In this document: positions 7,590 to 16,029 of the stretch, piece by piece | Layout of the letters: each line of letters starts with the position of its first letter | Position numbering within the stretch: position 1 is the stretch's first letter | Assembly: GCF_000720325.1 (NCBI RefSeq) | Contig: NZ_JOJM01000077.1 | Location: 1-37,861, forward strand | Reading direction: 5' to 3' | From: Streptomyces sp. NRRL B-1347 | GTDB taxonomy: Bacteria > Actinomycetota > Actinomycetes > Streptomycetales > Streptomycetaceae | Length of the DNA stretch: 37,861 bases | Notes under the pieces: model-generated | Told to the model about the DNA's origin: nothing | The model's input: the letters and a program-made list of their open reading frames with translations, nothing else | Databases searched by the model: none | Translations under genes and position numbers: made by a program

Positions 7590-9230
7590 TCACTCCGCGA
7601 GCAGCGACTCCGCGTCCATGATGCGGTAGGCGTACCCCTGCTCCGCCAGGAACCGCTGGCGGTGCGCCGCGAAGTCCTGGTCGATGGTGTCGCGCGCGAC
7701 CACGGAGTAGAAGTGGGCCTGGTGGCCGTCGGCCTTCGGGCGCAGCACGCGGCCCAGGCGCTGGGCCTCCTCCTGCCGTGAGCCGAAGGTGCCCGACACC
7801 TGGATGGCGACGGTCGCCTCCGGCAGGTCGATGGAGAAGTTGGCGACCTTGGACACCACGAGCACGGAGATCTCGCCCTCGCGGAAGGCGTCGAAGAGCT
7901 TCTCGCGCTGCGCGTTCGACGTCTCGCCCTTGATGACCGGCGCGTTCAGGTGCTCGCCCAACTCGTCGAGCTGGTCGATGTACTGGCCGATGACAAGGAT
8001 CTGCTGGCCCGCGAACTTCCGGACGATCGCCTCCGTCACCTTCCGCTTGGTGGCCGTCGTCGCACAGAAGCGGTACTTCTCCTCGGCCTCCGCGGTGGCG
8101 TAGGCGAGGCGCTCGCTGTCGGTGAGGTTGACCCGCACCTCCACGCAGTCGGCGGGCGCGATGTACCCCTGTGCCTCGATCTCCTTCCACGGCGCGTCGA
8201 AGCGCTTGGGCCCGATGAGCGAGAACACGTCCGACTCGCGGCCGTCCTCGCGGACAAGCGTCGCGGTGAGCCCGAGGCGGCGGCGCGCCTGGAGGTCGGC
8301 GGTGAACTTGAAGACGGGCGCGGGCAGCAGGTGCACCTCGTCGTAGAGGATGAGGCCCCAGTCGCGGGAGTCGAAGAGCTCCAGGTGCGGGTAGATGCCC
8401 TTCCGCTTGGTCGTCAGGACCTGGTACGTGGCGATCGTGACGGGCCGGATCTCCTTCTTCGTACCGCTGTACTCGCCGATCTCCTCCTCGGTGAGGGAGG
8501 TGCGCTTGATCAGCTCGTGCTTCCACTGGCGGGCGGAGACGGTGTTCGTGACGAGGATCAGCGTGGTCGCCTTCGCCTCGGCCATGGCGCCCGCGCCGAC
8601 GAGGGTCTTGCCCGCGCCGCAGGGGAGTACGACGACGCCGCTGCCGCCGTGCCAGAAGCCCTCGACGGCCTGGCGCTGGTAGGGGCGGAGCGCCCAGCCG
8701 TCCTCGTTCAGGTCGATCTTGTGGGCCTCGCCGTCGACGTACCCGGCGAGGTCCTCGGCGGGCCAGCCCAGCTTGAGCAGCGTCTGCTTGATCTGGCCGC
8801 GCTCGGAGGGGTGCACGACGACCGTGTCCGGGTCGACGCGGGCGCCCACCAGCGGCTGGACCTTCTTCGACCGCAGGATCTCCTCGAGGACCGGCCGGTC
8901 GGTGCTCGTGAGCACCAGACCGTGCGTCGGGTGCTTGCTGAGCGTGAGGCGGCCGTAGCGGGCCATGGTCTCGGCGACGTCGACGAGCAGCGCGTGCGGC
9001 ACCGGGTACCGCGAGAACTCCACGAGGGCGTCCACGACCTGCTCGGCGTCGTGCCCCGCCGCTCGCGCGTTCCACAGCCCGAGCGGGGTCACGCGGTACG
9101 TGTGGATGTGCTCCGGGGCGCGTTCCAGCTCCGCGAACGACGCGATGGCACGGCGGCACGCGTCGGCCCGCTCGTGGTCGACCTCCAACAGGAGTGTCTT
9201 GTCCGACTGGACGATGAGGGGTCCATTCAC
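7590..9230 (-). CDS. XPB/Rad25-type DNA repair helicase (SF2)
   Basis: A 546-residue SF2 helicase of the bacterial XPB group (ERCC3-like, as in Mycobacterium). An N-terminal domain of about 170 residues resembles the helicase-associated/damage-recognition domain. Core motifs follow: RPYQ...AVEGF, Walker A CGAGKT (204-209), DEVH (297-300), TAT (322-324) with the XPB-specific RED motif inside LVREDGRE (325-332), and C-terminal motif VI EEAQRLGRVLRP. Bacterial XPB unwinds 3'-to-5' and is presumed to act in DNA repair; its pathway in bacteria is not settled. GTG at 9230 gives the usual VNGPLIVQSDKTLLLEVDH start, with AAAGGG upstream; another in-frame GTG at 9257 is possible. The likely partner-family gene begins at 10417 on the other strand. 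Confidence 0.92.
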   Translation of the reverse strand: MNGPLIVQSDKTLLLEVDHERADACRRAIASFAELERAPEHIHTYRVTPLGLWNARAAGHDAEQVVDALVEFSRYPVPHALLVDVAETMARYGRLTLSKHPTHGLVLTSTDRPVLEEILRSKKVQPLVGARVDPDTVVVHPSERGQIKQTLLKLGWPAEDLAGYVDGEAHKIDLNEDGWALRPYQRQAVEGFWHGGSGVVVLPCGAGKTLVGAGAMAEAKATTLILVTNTVSARQWKHELIKRTSLTEEEIGEYSGTKKEIRPVTIATYQVLTTKRKGIYPHLELFDSRDWGLILYDEVHLLPAPVFKFTADLQARRRLGLTATLVREDGRESDVFSLIGPKRFDAPWKEIEAQGYIAPADCVEVRVNLTDSERLAYATAEAEEKYRFCATTATKRKVTEAIVRKFAGQQILVIGQYIDQLDELGEHLNAPVIKGETSNAQREKLFDAFREGEISVLVVSKVANFSIDLPEATVAIQVSGTFGSRQEEAQRLGRVLRPKADGHQAHFYSVVARDTIDQDFAAHRQRFLAEQGYAYRIMDAESLLAE

Positions 9231-9300
9231 GGTCCGGGCCCTTTCGCTTGCGATCACTGCCGGAGATCAGCCGGGCGGCCAAACCTCCAGTGTGCCGCAT

Positions 9301-9322
9301 GGCGCCCCGCCGCCGGGGCGCC
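9301..9322 (-). terminator. Terminator hairpin after the GGCT-SGNH gene
   Basis: A perfect 9-bp stem, GGCGCCCCG paired with CGGGGCGCC, with a 4-nt loop. It lies 20 bp beyond the stop of the minus-strand gene ending at 9343 and upstream of the XPB gene. Confidence 0.6.
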
Positions 9323-9342
9323 GCGAACGGCCGGTGCCGGGC

Positions 9343-10269
9343 TCAGCCGGTGGCGGCGGCCAGGTGGACCGAGAGGATCTTGTGGCCCTCGGGGCCGGGG
9401 TGCAGGCCGTCGGTGAGGAGGTCAGGGCGGTCGCGCAGGGGCTCCCACAGGTCGAGGAAGTCCGTGTGGTGCCCGGCGCACCAGGCGCGGAGGCGCTCGC
9501 GCAGGTCCAGGGCGCGGGCCTCGGTGAAGCACAGGCCGTCGTAGTCCGCGGTGCGGCTCTCGTCGAGCCAGATCGGGCCCGCGACGACGAGCCGGGCGTT
9601 GTGGGCGTGGGCCGCGGCGGCCAGCGCGTCGAGGTGGCCGGCGACGCGGTCCGGGCCGCCGGGTACGGCGGAGTCGTTGATGCCCGCGGCGACCAGGAGC
9701 GTGTCGGGCAGGCGCGGCCCCAGGAGCGCGGGCGTCTGCTCGGCGACGTCGGCGAGGGTGCTGCCGGGGATGGCCAGGTTGAAGACCCGGTGGCCGGTCT
9801 CGGCCGCGGCGATGTGGGCGGACGCCAGGTGCGCGGCCCAGCCGCCGTACGGGTCGCAGCGGCCGTAGGCGATGCTGTCGCCGACGATCACGATGCGCGC
9901 CGCCGGGCGCAGCGGCCGCGCGTCCAGGTACGCCCAGGCGCTCTCCCCGGAGGAGAGCAGGACCCACCGCCGCACGTAGTCGTCCACCTCGTACGCGTCG
10001 GCCGCCGCGAGGTCCGCGTCGGTCAGCCGGAGCACCGCGCCCTCGACCGCGGCGCCGATGCGGCGCTCCAGGGTCAGGTGCACGTCCAGGCCGCTGGTGG
10101 CGATGACGTCCGGGTCGGTGATGGCCAGCGGGCGGGTCGCGTACCCGGCGAGGGCGGCGGGCGAGCTCGGCACGGCCCCGCCGAACAGGGTCGTCTGGAC
10201 GCGCTCGTCCAGGAGCGTGCCGAAGGAGAACAGGGCGTGCGGGCGGTACTCGGACACCGGAAGGGCCAT
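9343..10269 (-). CDS. Fusion of a GGCT/AIG2-like domain and an SGNH/GDSL hydrolase
   Basis: A 308-residue two-domain protein. Residues 1-120 match the gamma-glutamylcyclotransferase/AIG2-like fold: FSFGTLLDERVQ (14-25) at the substrate loop, VEGAVLRLTDADLAAADAYE (75-94) and DDYVRR, with E94 at the family's catalytic Glu position. Residues about 124-308 are an SGNH hydrolase: IVGDSIAYG with nucleophile S132, GINDS with N198, and TDGLHPGPEGH with D287 and H290 completing the triad. There is no signal peptide, so it should be cytoplasmic. SGNH enzymes of this form cleave esters or acyl groups; the natural substrate is unknown. The ATG at 10269 has an AAAGG only 2 nt away inside a 13-bp palindrome, so the start (or GTG 10257) is uncertain. 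A hairpin follows the gene. Confidence 0.8.
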   Translation of the reverse strand: MALPVSEYRPHALFSFGTLLDERVQTTLFGGAVPSSPAALAGYATRPLAITDPDVIATSGLDVHLTLERRIGAAVEGAVLRLTDADLAAADAYEVDDYVRRWVLLSSGESAWAYLDARPLRPAARIVIVGDSIAYGRCDPYGGWAAHLASAHIAAAETGHRVFNLAIPGSTLADVAEQTPALLGPRLPDTLLVAAGINDSAVPGGPDRVAGHLDALAAAAHAHNARLVVAGPIWLDESRTADYDGLCFTEARALDLRERLRAWCAGHHTDFLDLWEPLRDRPDLLTDGLHPGPEGHKILSVHLAAATG

Positions 10270-10271
10270 TG

Positions 10272-10284
10272 CCTTTCAGAAAGG
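10272..10284. promoter_or_regulatory. 13-bp perfect palindrome at the SGNH gene start
   Basis: CCTTTCAGAAAGG is a perfect inverted repeat immediately upstream of the ATG at 10269 and includes the only purine-rich ribosome-site candidate. It could be an operator or a small hairpin hiding the ribosome site; nothing more can be said. Confidence 0.3.
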
Positions 10285-10416
10285 AACGATCAAGCCACCC
10301 TAATGTCCGGTCGTGACCGCGGGCCGACTGCGCGGGCGCGCGACCCCCCGCCCCGCGCGGGGGCGCGTACGGCACGGCACACCGGCGCCCGCCGGTGACC
10401 CGCTACCGTTGCCAGG

Positions 10417-12861
10417 ATGAGCACCCCGGACGCCCCCCGTTCCCTTGCGGAAGCCCTCCGGGCGAGCGACGACGCGACGCTCGTCGCGCTGTTGCGATCC
10501 CGGCCCGACCTCGTCAGCCCCGTGCCGAACGACCTGACGCAGCTGGCCACCCGCGCGGGCACGCGGGCTTCGGTGGTACGCGCCCTCGAGCGCCTCGACC
10601 GCTTCGCGCAGCAGGTCGCCGAGGCCCTCGCCGTGGCCTCGGAACCGGCGTCCTACGAGGAGTTGGCGGGGCTGCTCGCGCCCGCGCCCGGCGAGGCGGT
10701 GGACCGGGCCCTGACGACGCTGCGCAGACAGGCGCTCGTCTGGGGCACGGAGAGTCGGCTCCGCCTGGTGCGCACCGCGCGCGAGCTGCTCGCGCCCGCG
10801 CCGCAGCGGCCCTCGCCCACGGGGCTCGGCCCGACGGTCGCGGAGGCCACGGCGGGCATGTCGCCGGGCCGGGTGCAGAGCGTCGTCGCGGCCGCGGGGC
10901 TCGCGTCCACGCACGACGCGGTGTCGGCCGTGGAGTCCCTCACGGAGCTCTTCACCGACCAGACGCGGATGTCCCAACTGCTCGACGGGGCGCCCGCCGA
11001 GTCCGTCGAGGTCCTGTCCCGGCTCGTGTGGGGCCCGCCGTACGGGCAGGTCACCGCCGACCCGGCGCCCCATCTGCGCTGGCTGCTCGACCGCGGCCTG
11101 CTGCTCCCGACCGCGCCGGGCACGGTGGTGCTGCCCCGGGAGGCCGCGCTGCACCTGCGCGGGGGCCGCGCGCACCGCGTCCTGGAGCCCGTGCCCCCGG
11201 TGGTGGAGGTCGCGCGCGAACACCGTCCACAGGTTGTGGACGCGACGGCGGCGGGGCAGGCCTACACCGCGCTCGCCACCGTCGAGGAGCTGCTCAAGGA
11301 CTGGGACGAGGGCGGCCCCGCCGTCCTGCGCGCGGGCGGCCTGAGCGTGCGCGACCTCAAGCGGACCGCCGTCGCCCTGGACGCGGCCGAGCCCCAGGCC
11401 GCGTTCTGGGTCGAACTCGCCTACGCCGCGGGCCTGCTGGCCGCCGACGGCGAGGCCGACGAGCGCTACGCCGCGACCCCCGCCTACGACAGCTGGCAGG
11501 AGCTGCCCGCCGCCCAGCGGTGGGCGCGGCTCGCCACCGCCTGGTACGAGGCCACCCGCACCCCCGGCCTCGTCGGCGGGCGCGACAGCAAGGACCGCAC
11601 CCTGTCCGCGCTCGGCCCCGGCCTCGACCGCTCCGCCGCGCCCGAGGTGCGCCACCGGGTCCTGGCCCTCCTGGCGGAGCTGCCCGAGGGCGCCGCGCCC
11701 GCCGAGGAGTCCGTGCTCGACCGGCTGCGCTGGGAGCGCCCCTCCGGCGGCGGCGCCACCGAACTGCGGGCCCGCCTGGCCCGGTGGACGCTGAGCGAGG
11801 CGGAGCTGCTGGGGGTCACCGGGCGCGGGGCGCTCGCCGCCCACGGCCGGGTGCTCCTCGCGGGCGGCGGCGGGCAGCCGTCCGCGCCGGGCGGGGCGCA
11901 GCCCGGAGGGGCGCCCGCCGAACGCGCCGCGGCCGCTGCCGAGGCCGCCCGGCGCCTCGCCCCGCTCCTGCCCGACCCCCTCGACCACGTCCTGCTCCAG
12001 GCCGACCTCACCGCGGTCGCGCCGGGGCCGCTCCGGCGCCCCCTCGCGGACGCCCTCGCCGTGCTCGCCGACGTGGAGTCCAAGGGCGGCGCCACCGTCT
12101 ACCGGTTCACCCCCGGCTCCGTGCGCCGCGCGCTCGACGCCGGGCAGAGCGCGTCCGACCTGCACGCCTTCCTCGCCGCGCACTCCCGTACGCCCGTTCC
12201 GCAGCCCCTGGCGTACCTCATCGACGACGTGGCCCGCAGACACGGCCACCTGCGCGTGGGCGCCGCCTCCGCGTACGTGCGGTGCGACGACGAGGGCGTG
12301 CTCGACGAGATCCTCGCGGACAAGCGGGCCCAGGGCCTTCGCCTGCGGCGCCTCGCGGCCACCGTGCTCGCCGCGCAGGCCGACCCCGGCACGCTCCTCG
12401 ACGGCCTTCGCGCCATGGGCTTCGCGCCCGCCGCCGAGAGCGCCGAAGGCGACGTCCTGATCACCCGCGCCCACAGCCACCGCACCCCGCCGCGCACCGC
12501 CCCCGAGCCGGTGCCCGACGGGCCGCCGCTGCCCGACGCCACCCTCATCGACGCCGCCGTACGCGCCATCCGCGCCGGGGACCTCGCGTCCACCGCGCCG
12601 CGCAAGGAGGCACCCGCCGTCACCGGCGACCTGCCCCGCACCACGTCCGCCGAGACCCTCGCGACCATGCAGGCCGCCGTCCTCACCGGCGAGGCCCTCT
12701 GGATCGGCTACGTCAACGCCGAAGGCGCCGCGAGCCAGCGCGTCATCGCCCCCGTCCGCGTCGAGGGCGGCTTCGTCACCGCGTACGACCACACGGCGGA
12801 CGAGGTCCGCACCTACCCGCTGCACCGCGTCACGGGCGTCGCGGAGCTCGCCGACGACTGA
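10417..12861 (+). CDS. Helicase-associated / WYL-like domain protein (XPB neighbour family)
   Basis: An 814-residue protein lacking Walker motifs itself, similar in overall form to the actinobacterial family coded next to the XPB gene (as I recall, Rv0862c beside ercc3 in M. tuberculosis). Residues 1-90 form a helical winged-helix-like N-terminus (LTQLATRAGTRASVVRALERLDRFAQQVAEALAV). The region around 400-690 with HVLLQADLTAVAPGPL, YRFTPGSVRRALDAG and YLIDDVARRHGHLRVG is the helicase C-terminal-like (Helicase_C_3) domain. The end, ALWIGYVNAEGAASQRVIAPVRVEGGFVTAYD, resembles a WYL domain. It probably works with XPB on DNA, but no activity is known. ATG 10417 lies 7 nt after TACCGT (10404-10409), fitting a leaderless transcript. 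A 10-bp tandem repeat begins at its stop codon. Confidence 0.75.
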   Translation: MSTPDAPRSLAEALRASDDATLVALLRSRPDLVSPVPNDLTQLATRAGTRASVVRALERLDRFAQQVAEALAVASEPASYEELAGLLAPAPGEAVDRALTTLRRQALVWGTESRLRLVRTARELLAPAPQRPSPTGLGPTVAEATAGMSPGRVQSVVAAAGLASTHDAVSAVESLTELFTDQTRMSQLLDGAPAESVEVLSRLVWGPPYGQVTADPAPHLRWLLDRGLLLPTAPGTVVLPREAALHLRGGRAHRVLEPVPPVVEVAREHRPQVVDATAAGQAYTALATVEELLKDWDEGGPAVLRAGGLSVRDLKRTAVALDAAEPQAAFWVELAYAAGLLAADGEADERYAATPAYDSWQELPAAQRWARLATAWYEATRTPGLVGGRDSKDRTLSALGPGLDRSAAPEVRHRVLALLAELPEGAAPAEESVLDRLRWERPSGGGATELRARLARWTLSEAELLGVTGRGALAAHGRVLLAGGGGQPSAPGGAQPGGAPAERAAAAAEAARRLAPLLPDPLDHVLLQADLTAVAPGPLRRPLADALAVLADVESKGGATVYRFTPGSVRRALDAGQSASDLHAFLAAHSRTPVPQPLAYLIDDVARRHGHLRVGAASAYVRCDDEGVLDEILADKRAQGLRLRRLAATVLAAQADPGTLLDGLRAMGFAPAAESAEGDVLITRAHSHRTPPRTAPEPVPDGPPLPDATLIDAAVRAIRAGDLASTAPRKEAPAVTGDLPRTTSAETLATMQAAVLTGEALWIGYVNAEGAASQRVIAPVRVEGGFVTAYDHTADEVRTYPLHRVTGVAELADD

Positions 12862-12900
12862 CGGGAACCGACGAGAACCGACGAGAACCGACGAGAACCG
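12861..12900. repeat. 10-bp tandem repeat, four units
   Basis: Units of ACGAGAACCG (the first reads ACGGGAACCG) repeat exactly at 10-bp steps, beginning on the last base of the preceding stop codon; a fifth decayed unit, CCGGGAAACC, follows. The period is close to one DNA helical turn. Function unknown. Confidence 0.8.
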
Positions 12901-13003
12901 CCGGGAAACCCTCTTCTGAGGGGGCGTCACCGCCGAGGTCACGGCGACGCGGTAACTTCGATGTCCGGGCCCACCTCAACACCGCAGCCCCGGAGGGAAC
13001 TTC

Positions 13004-14161
13004 GTGGGGATCGAGAGCGACCAGCTCGTCTTCGACTATCTGAGCCGCGTCGGCGACCTCGCGCAGCAGCGCCAGCTGCCGTCCGGCGCCCGCATGCGGC
13101 TCGTCTCCGAACTCCGGGGCGAGATCGAGCGCCGCCGCGCCAAGGCCGCCGACAGCCCCGCCGCGGTGCGGCGCATCCTGGACCGCATCGGCTCCCCGGA
13201 CGAGCTGGTCACCGCGGCCGCCGACCCCTCGGCCGCGCCCGCCGTGCCCGCCGCGCCCGCGGCGCCCGAGCCCAAGCGCCCGCGCCGCGTGGTGCCGCGC
13301 CCGCGCCGCGCCACCGGGGCCGCCGCACCGGCGGGGCCCGCGAGCCCCCCGGCCCCGGAGCCACCGCGTCCCGCCCCGCCGCACCTCGCGGGCACCGATG
13401 AACTCGGCGACAGCGCACCGGACCTGGAGCCCGACTGGTGGCGGGTGGAGCGCGTCCCGGAGGAGGGCGCGCACACCGTGCACGGGTTCGTGGGCGGCGT
13501 GGAGATCCCCGAGATGCTCCAGCGGCCGCCCACGGACCTGGAGAAGAAGGGGACCGGCGAGGAGCGGGAAACGGGGGAGGAGGACGAGCCCGAGGACGGC
13601 GAGGACGCCGAGGAAGGCGAGGAGGAGGCCGCGCCGGAAGAGGCGCCCCGCCGCCGCTTCGGGATACTCCCGCTCCTGACGAAGGGCGCACCGCCCGCCA
13701 AGAACCCACCGCCCGCCAAGGGAGCCCCCGCCAAGGAGGCCGCTGCCAAGGAGGCCCCCGACGCGGAGGCCCCCGCCCCGGACGTCTCCGCCGGGGCCGG
13801 TGTGCTCGCAGGGGTGCGGTCCCTCCGCAGCCCCCTCCTGCTGCTCGCCGCCCTCGCGCTCGTCGTCGGCGCGGTGATCGGCAACTGGTTCGCGCTCGGC
13901 GGCGGTTGGGTCGTCGCCTGGTTCTCGCGCAAGCTCAGCCCGGCCGAGAAGAAGGCCGCGGTGATCGCGGTGCCCGCGCTCACCGTCGCGGGCGGCATCG
14001 CCTGGCTGTGGGGCCGCTCGCAGGGCAAGTGGGGCGAGCCCATCGTCAAGGGGCAGATGAACGCGGCGGTCGAGGAGACCTGGCCGTGGGTGGTCCGCGT
14101 CGCGGCCGTCGCCTCCGCCCTGTTCCTCGTGTGGCGGTCGCGGCGCGGCAAGCCCGAGTAG
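13004..14161 (+). CDS. Membrane protein with N-terminal helical (HAAS-like) domain
   Basis: A 385-residue protein in three parts. Residues 1-70 (DQLVFDYLSRVGDLAQQRQLP, then RLVSELRGEIERRRAKAADSPAAVRRILDRIGSPDELV) look like the short HAAS-type helical domain that often sits on cytoplasmic ends of membrane proteins. Residues about 70-265 are a low-complexity linker rich in Ala, Pro, Glu and Lys, with an acidic block near 185-210 and repeated PAK/AKEA units. The last 115 residues contain three hydrophobic segments (LLLLAALALVVGAVIG, AAVIAVPALTVAGGIAWLW, VVRVAAVASALFLVW). GTG at 13004 has GGAGGG 6 nt upstream, and TAACTT at 12952 may be the -10 box. HAAS proteins are often paired with PadR regulators, but none is here. 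Function unknown. Confidence 0.7.
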   Translation: MGIESDQLVFDYLSRVGDLAQQRQLPSGARMRLVSELRGEIERRRAKAADSPAAVRRILDRIGSPDELVTAAADPSAAPAVPAAPAAPEPKRPRRVVPRPRRATGAAAPAGPASPPAPEPPRPAPPHLAGTDELGDSAPDLEPDWWRVERVPEEGAHTVHGFVGGVEIPEMLQRPPTDLEKKGTGEERETGEEDEPEDGEDAEEGEEEAAPEEAPRRRFGILPLLTKGAPPAKNPPPAKGAPAKEAAAKEAPDAEAPAPDVSAGAGVLAGVRSLRSPLLLLAALALVVGAVIGNWFALGGGWVVAWFSRKLSPAEKKAAVIAVPALTVAGGIAWLWGRSQGKWGEPIVKGQMNAAVEETWPWVVRVAAVASALFLVWRSRRGKPE

Positions 14162-14209
14162 CCGCGCGGGCGCCCCGGACCGACTGCCGTACGACGACCG
14201 CTGCCTCCC

Positions 14210-15181
14210 CTACTTCTTCTTCGTCAGGGCCGTCTTCATCTGGTCCAGGATCTGGTCGGCGGCCGTGTAGCCGATGCCCTGGATCCACAGCTCGTCGTCC
14301 ACGACGTGGACGTTGCCGGACTTGACCGCCTTCATGTTCTTCCACAGGCCGCTGTTCACGGTCTGCGTCTGCTTGGCCTTCTTCGGATCGCCGTACGTCG
14401 ACTGGAAGATGACGTCCGTGTCGGCGAGGTCGATCTTCTCCGGGCTCACGTCGTACGAGAAGCCGTCCTTGGCCTTCTTGGAGATGGGTGCGCGGCCCAG
14501 GCCGACGTCCTTCAGGAGCGTGGCGATGTACGACTGCTCGCCGTAGATGCGGATGTCGGCGCCCTGCACGAAGCGCACCACGTTGACCTCGGTGGCCTTG
14601 GCCTTCGCCGGACCGCCGAGCGCCGTCGTGACCTCCTTGGCGTGCGCGTCGTAGGCGGCGACGGTCTTCGTCGCCGCCGCCTTCTTGCCGAGCGCGTCCG
14701 CGTGCACCTGGAAGTTCTCCTTCCAGGGGTGCCCCGTGGTCTCCGTCATGACGGTCGGCGCGATCTGCTTCAGCTGGTCGTACTTCGCGCCGTGGCGGAT
14801 CTTGGAGGTGAGGATCAGGTCCGGCTTGAGCCCGGCGATGGCCTCCATGTTCGGGTTCATCATCTCGCCGACGTCCTTGATGCCCGCGACCTCGCCCTTG
14901 GGCAGATAGCCCGGGAAGCCGGTGGCGGCGTCGACGTGCGTGGCGCCGACCGGCTTCACGCCGAGCGTGAGCGCGGAGTCCAGTTCGGCGGTGTCGAGCA
15001 CGACGACCCGCTCGGGGGCCACGGGCACCTTCACGTCACCCATGGCGGTCTTCACGACGTGCGTCTTGCCCGACCCCGAATCCTTGTCGTCGTCGGACGA
15101 ACCGCACCCGGCGAGCGCGAGCGCGCCGGTGACGGCGAGGGCGCCCGCGGTACGGAGGCGGCGGCGGGAGCTGCGGGTCAT
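14210..15181 (-). CDS. Iron-siderophore ABC transporter substrate-binding lipoprotein
   Basis: A 323-residue lipoprotein. The signal peptide carries SRRRLR and ends at the lipobox LAGC (Cys26), so it is lipidated, perhaps after Tat export. The mature part has the class III (FepB/FhuD-type) binding-protein layout: [47 protein letters not shown], the long helix linking two lobes around [17 protein letters not shown], and a C-lobe ending [11 protein letters not shown]. It should deliver ferric siderophore to the permease pair coded upstream. Its ATG overlaps the stop of the ATPase gene as ATGA, so it is the last gene of the operon, unlike most siderophore operons where the binding protein comes first. 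Which siderophore it binds cannot be told. Confidence 0.9.
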   Translation of the reverse strand: MTRSSRRRLRTAGALAVTGALALAGCGSSDDDKDSGSGKTHVVKTAMGDVKVPVAPERVVVLDTAELDSALTLGVKPVGATHVDAATGFPGYLPKGEVAGIKDVGEMMNPNMEAIAGLKPDLILTSKIRHGAKYDQLKQIAPTVMTETTGHPWKENFQVHADALGKKAAATKTVAAYDAHAKEVTTALGGPAKAKATEVNVVRFVQGADIRIYGEQSYIATLLKDVGLGRAPISKKAKDGFSYDVSPEKIDLADTDVIFQSTYGDPKKAKQTQTVNSGLWKNMKAVKSGNVHVVDDELWIQGIGYTAADQILDQMKTALTKKK

Positions 15182-16029
15182 GAGGAGGGCCTTTCGTCGA
15201 GGGGCGGCTTCTTGTCTTCCGGGGCCGGGGGACGCCACGGCGTGCCCGGCACCACGAGCGGCGATCCCGTCACCGGGTCGGGGACGACCACGCACTCCAG
15301 GCCGAAGACGTCCCGGACGAGCTCCGCGGTGACGACGTCGCGTGGCGCGCCCTCGGCGACCACCCGCCCCTCCTTCATGGCGACGAGGTGGTCGGCGTAG
15401 CGGGCGGCCTGGTTCAGATCGTGCAGGACGACGGCGACCGTCCGGCCCCGGTCGTGGTTCAACTGCCGCACCAGGTCGAGGACCTCGACCTGGTGGGAGA
15501 TGTCCAGATACGTCGTCGGCTCGTCGAGCAGCAGCAGTTCCGTCTCCTGCGCGAGGGCCATCGCGATCCACACGCGCTGCCGCTGCCCGCCCGACAGCTC
15601 GTCGACGGGCCGCTCGGCGAGTGCGGTCACGTCGGTGCGCTCCATCGCCTCGGTGACGGCCCGCTCGTCGGCGTCCGACCACTGCTGCCACCACCGCTGG
15701 TGCGGCTGGCGGCCGCGCGCCACCAGGTCCGCGACCGTGATGGCCTCGGGCGCGACCGGGGTCTGCGGAAGCAGCCCGATCCGCTGGGCGACGCGCCGCG
15801 TCGGCAGCTTCGCGAGCTCCTCGCCGTCGAGCAGGACCGCGCCGCCCTTGGGCTTGAGCAGCCGCCCGAGCGCGCGCAGCGTCGTCGACTTGCCGCAGGC
15901 GTTCGGGCCGACGATGACGGTCACCGCGCCGTCGGGGACGGCGAGGTCGAGCGCGTGCACGACCGTACGGTCCTCGTAGGCGAGGGTCAGCTCGCGCGTG
16001 GTCAGACGCGCGCCGGCGGGGGCGGTCAC
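15178..16029 (-). CDS. Iron-siderophore ABC transporter ATP-binding protein
   Basis: A 283-residue ABC ATPase of the FepC/FecE type. Walker A is [10 protein letters not shown] (the usual G at the fourth place is replaced by A, a common variant in this family), the Q-loop region is LLPQTP, the signature is [17 protein letters not shown], Walker B is [13 protein letters not shown], and the switch His is in [13 protein letters not shown]. The last 30 residues are a Pro/Lys-rich tail beyond the normal family end. GTG at 16029 overlaps the permease stop by 4 bp (GTGA), and its stop overlaps the binding-protein ATG, so translation of all four genes is probably coupled. It powers ferric-siderophore import at the inner face of the membrane. 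Confidence 0.93.
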   Translation of the reverse strand: MTAPAGARLTTRELTLAYEDRTVVHALDLAVPDGAVTVIVGPNACGKSTTLRALGRLLKPKGGAVLLDGEELAKLPTRRVAQRIGLLPQTPVAPEAITVADLVARGRQPHQRWWQQWSDADERAVTEAMERTDVTALAERPVDELSGGQRQRVWIAMALAQETELLLLDEPTTYLDISHQVEVLDLVRQLNHDRGRTVAVVLHDLNQAARYADHLVAMKEGRVVAEGAPRDVVTAELVRDVFGLECVVVPDPVTGSPLVVPGTPWRPPAPEDKKPPLDERPSS

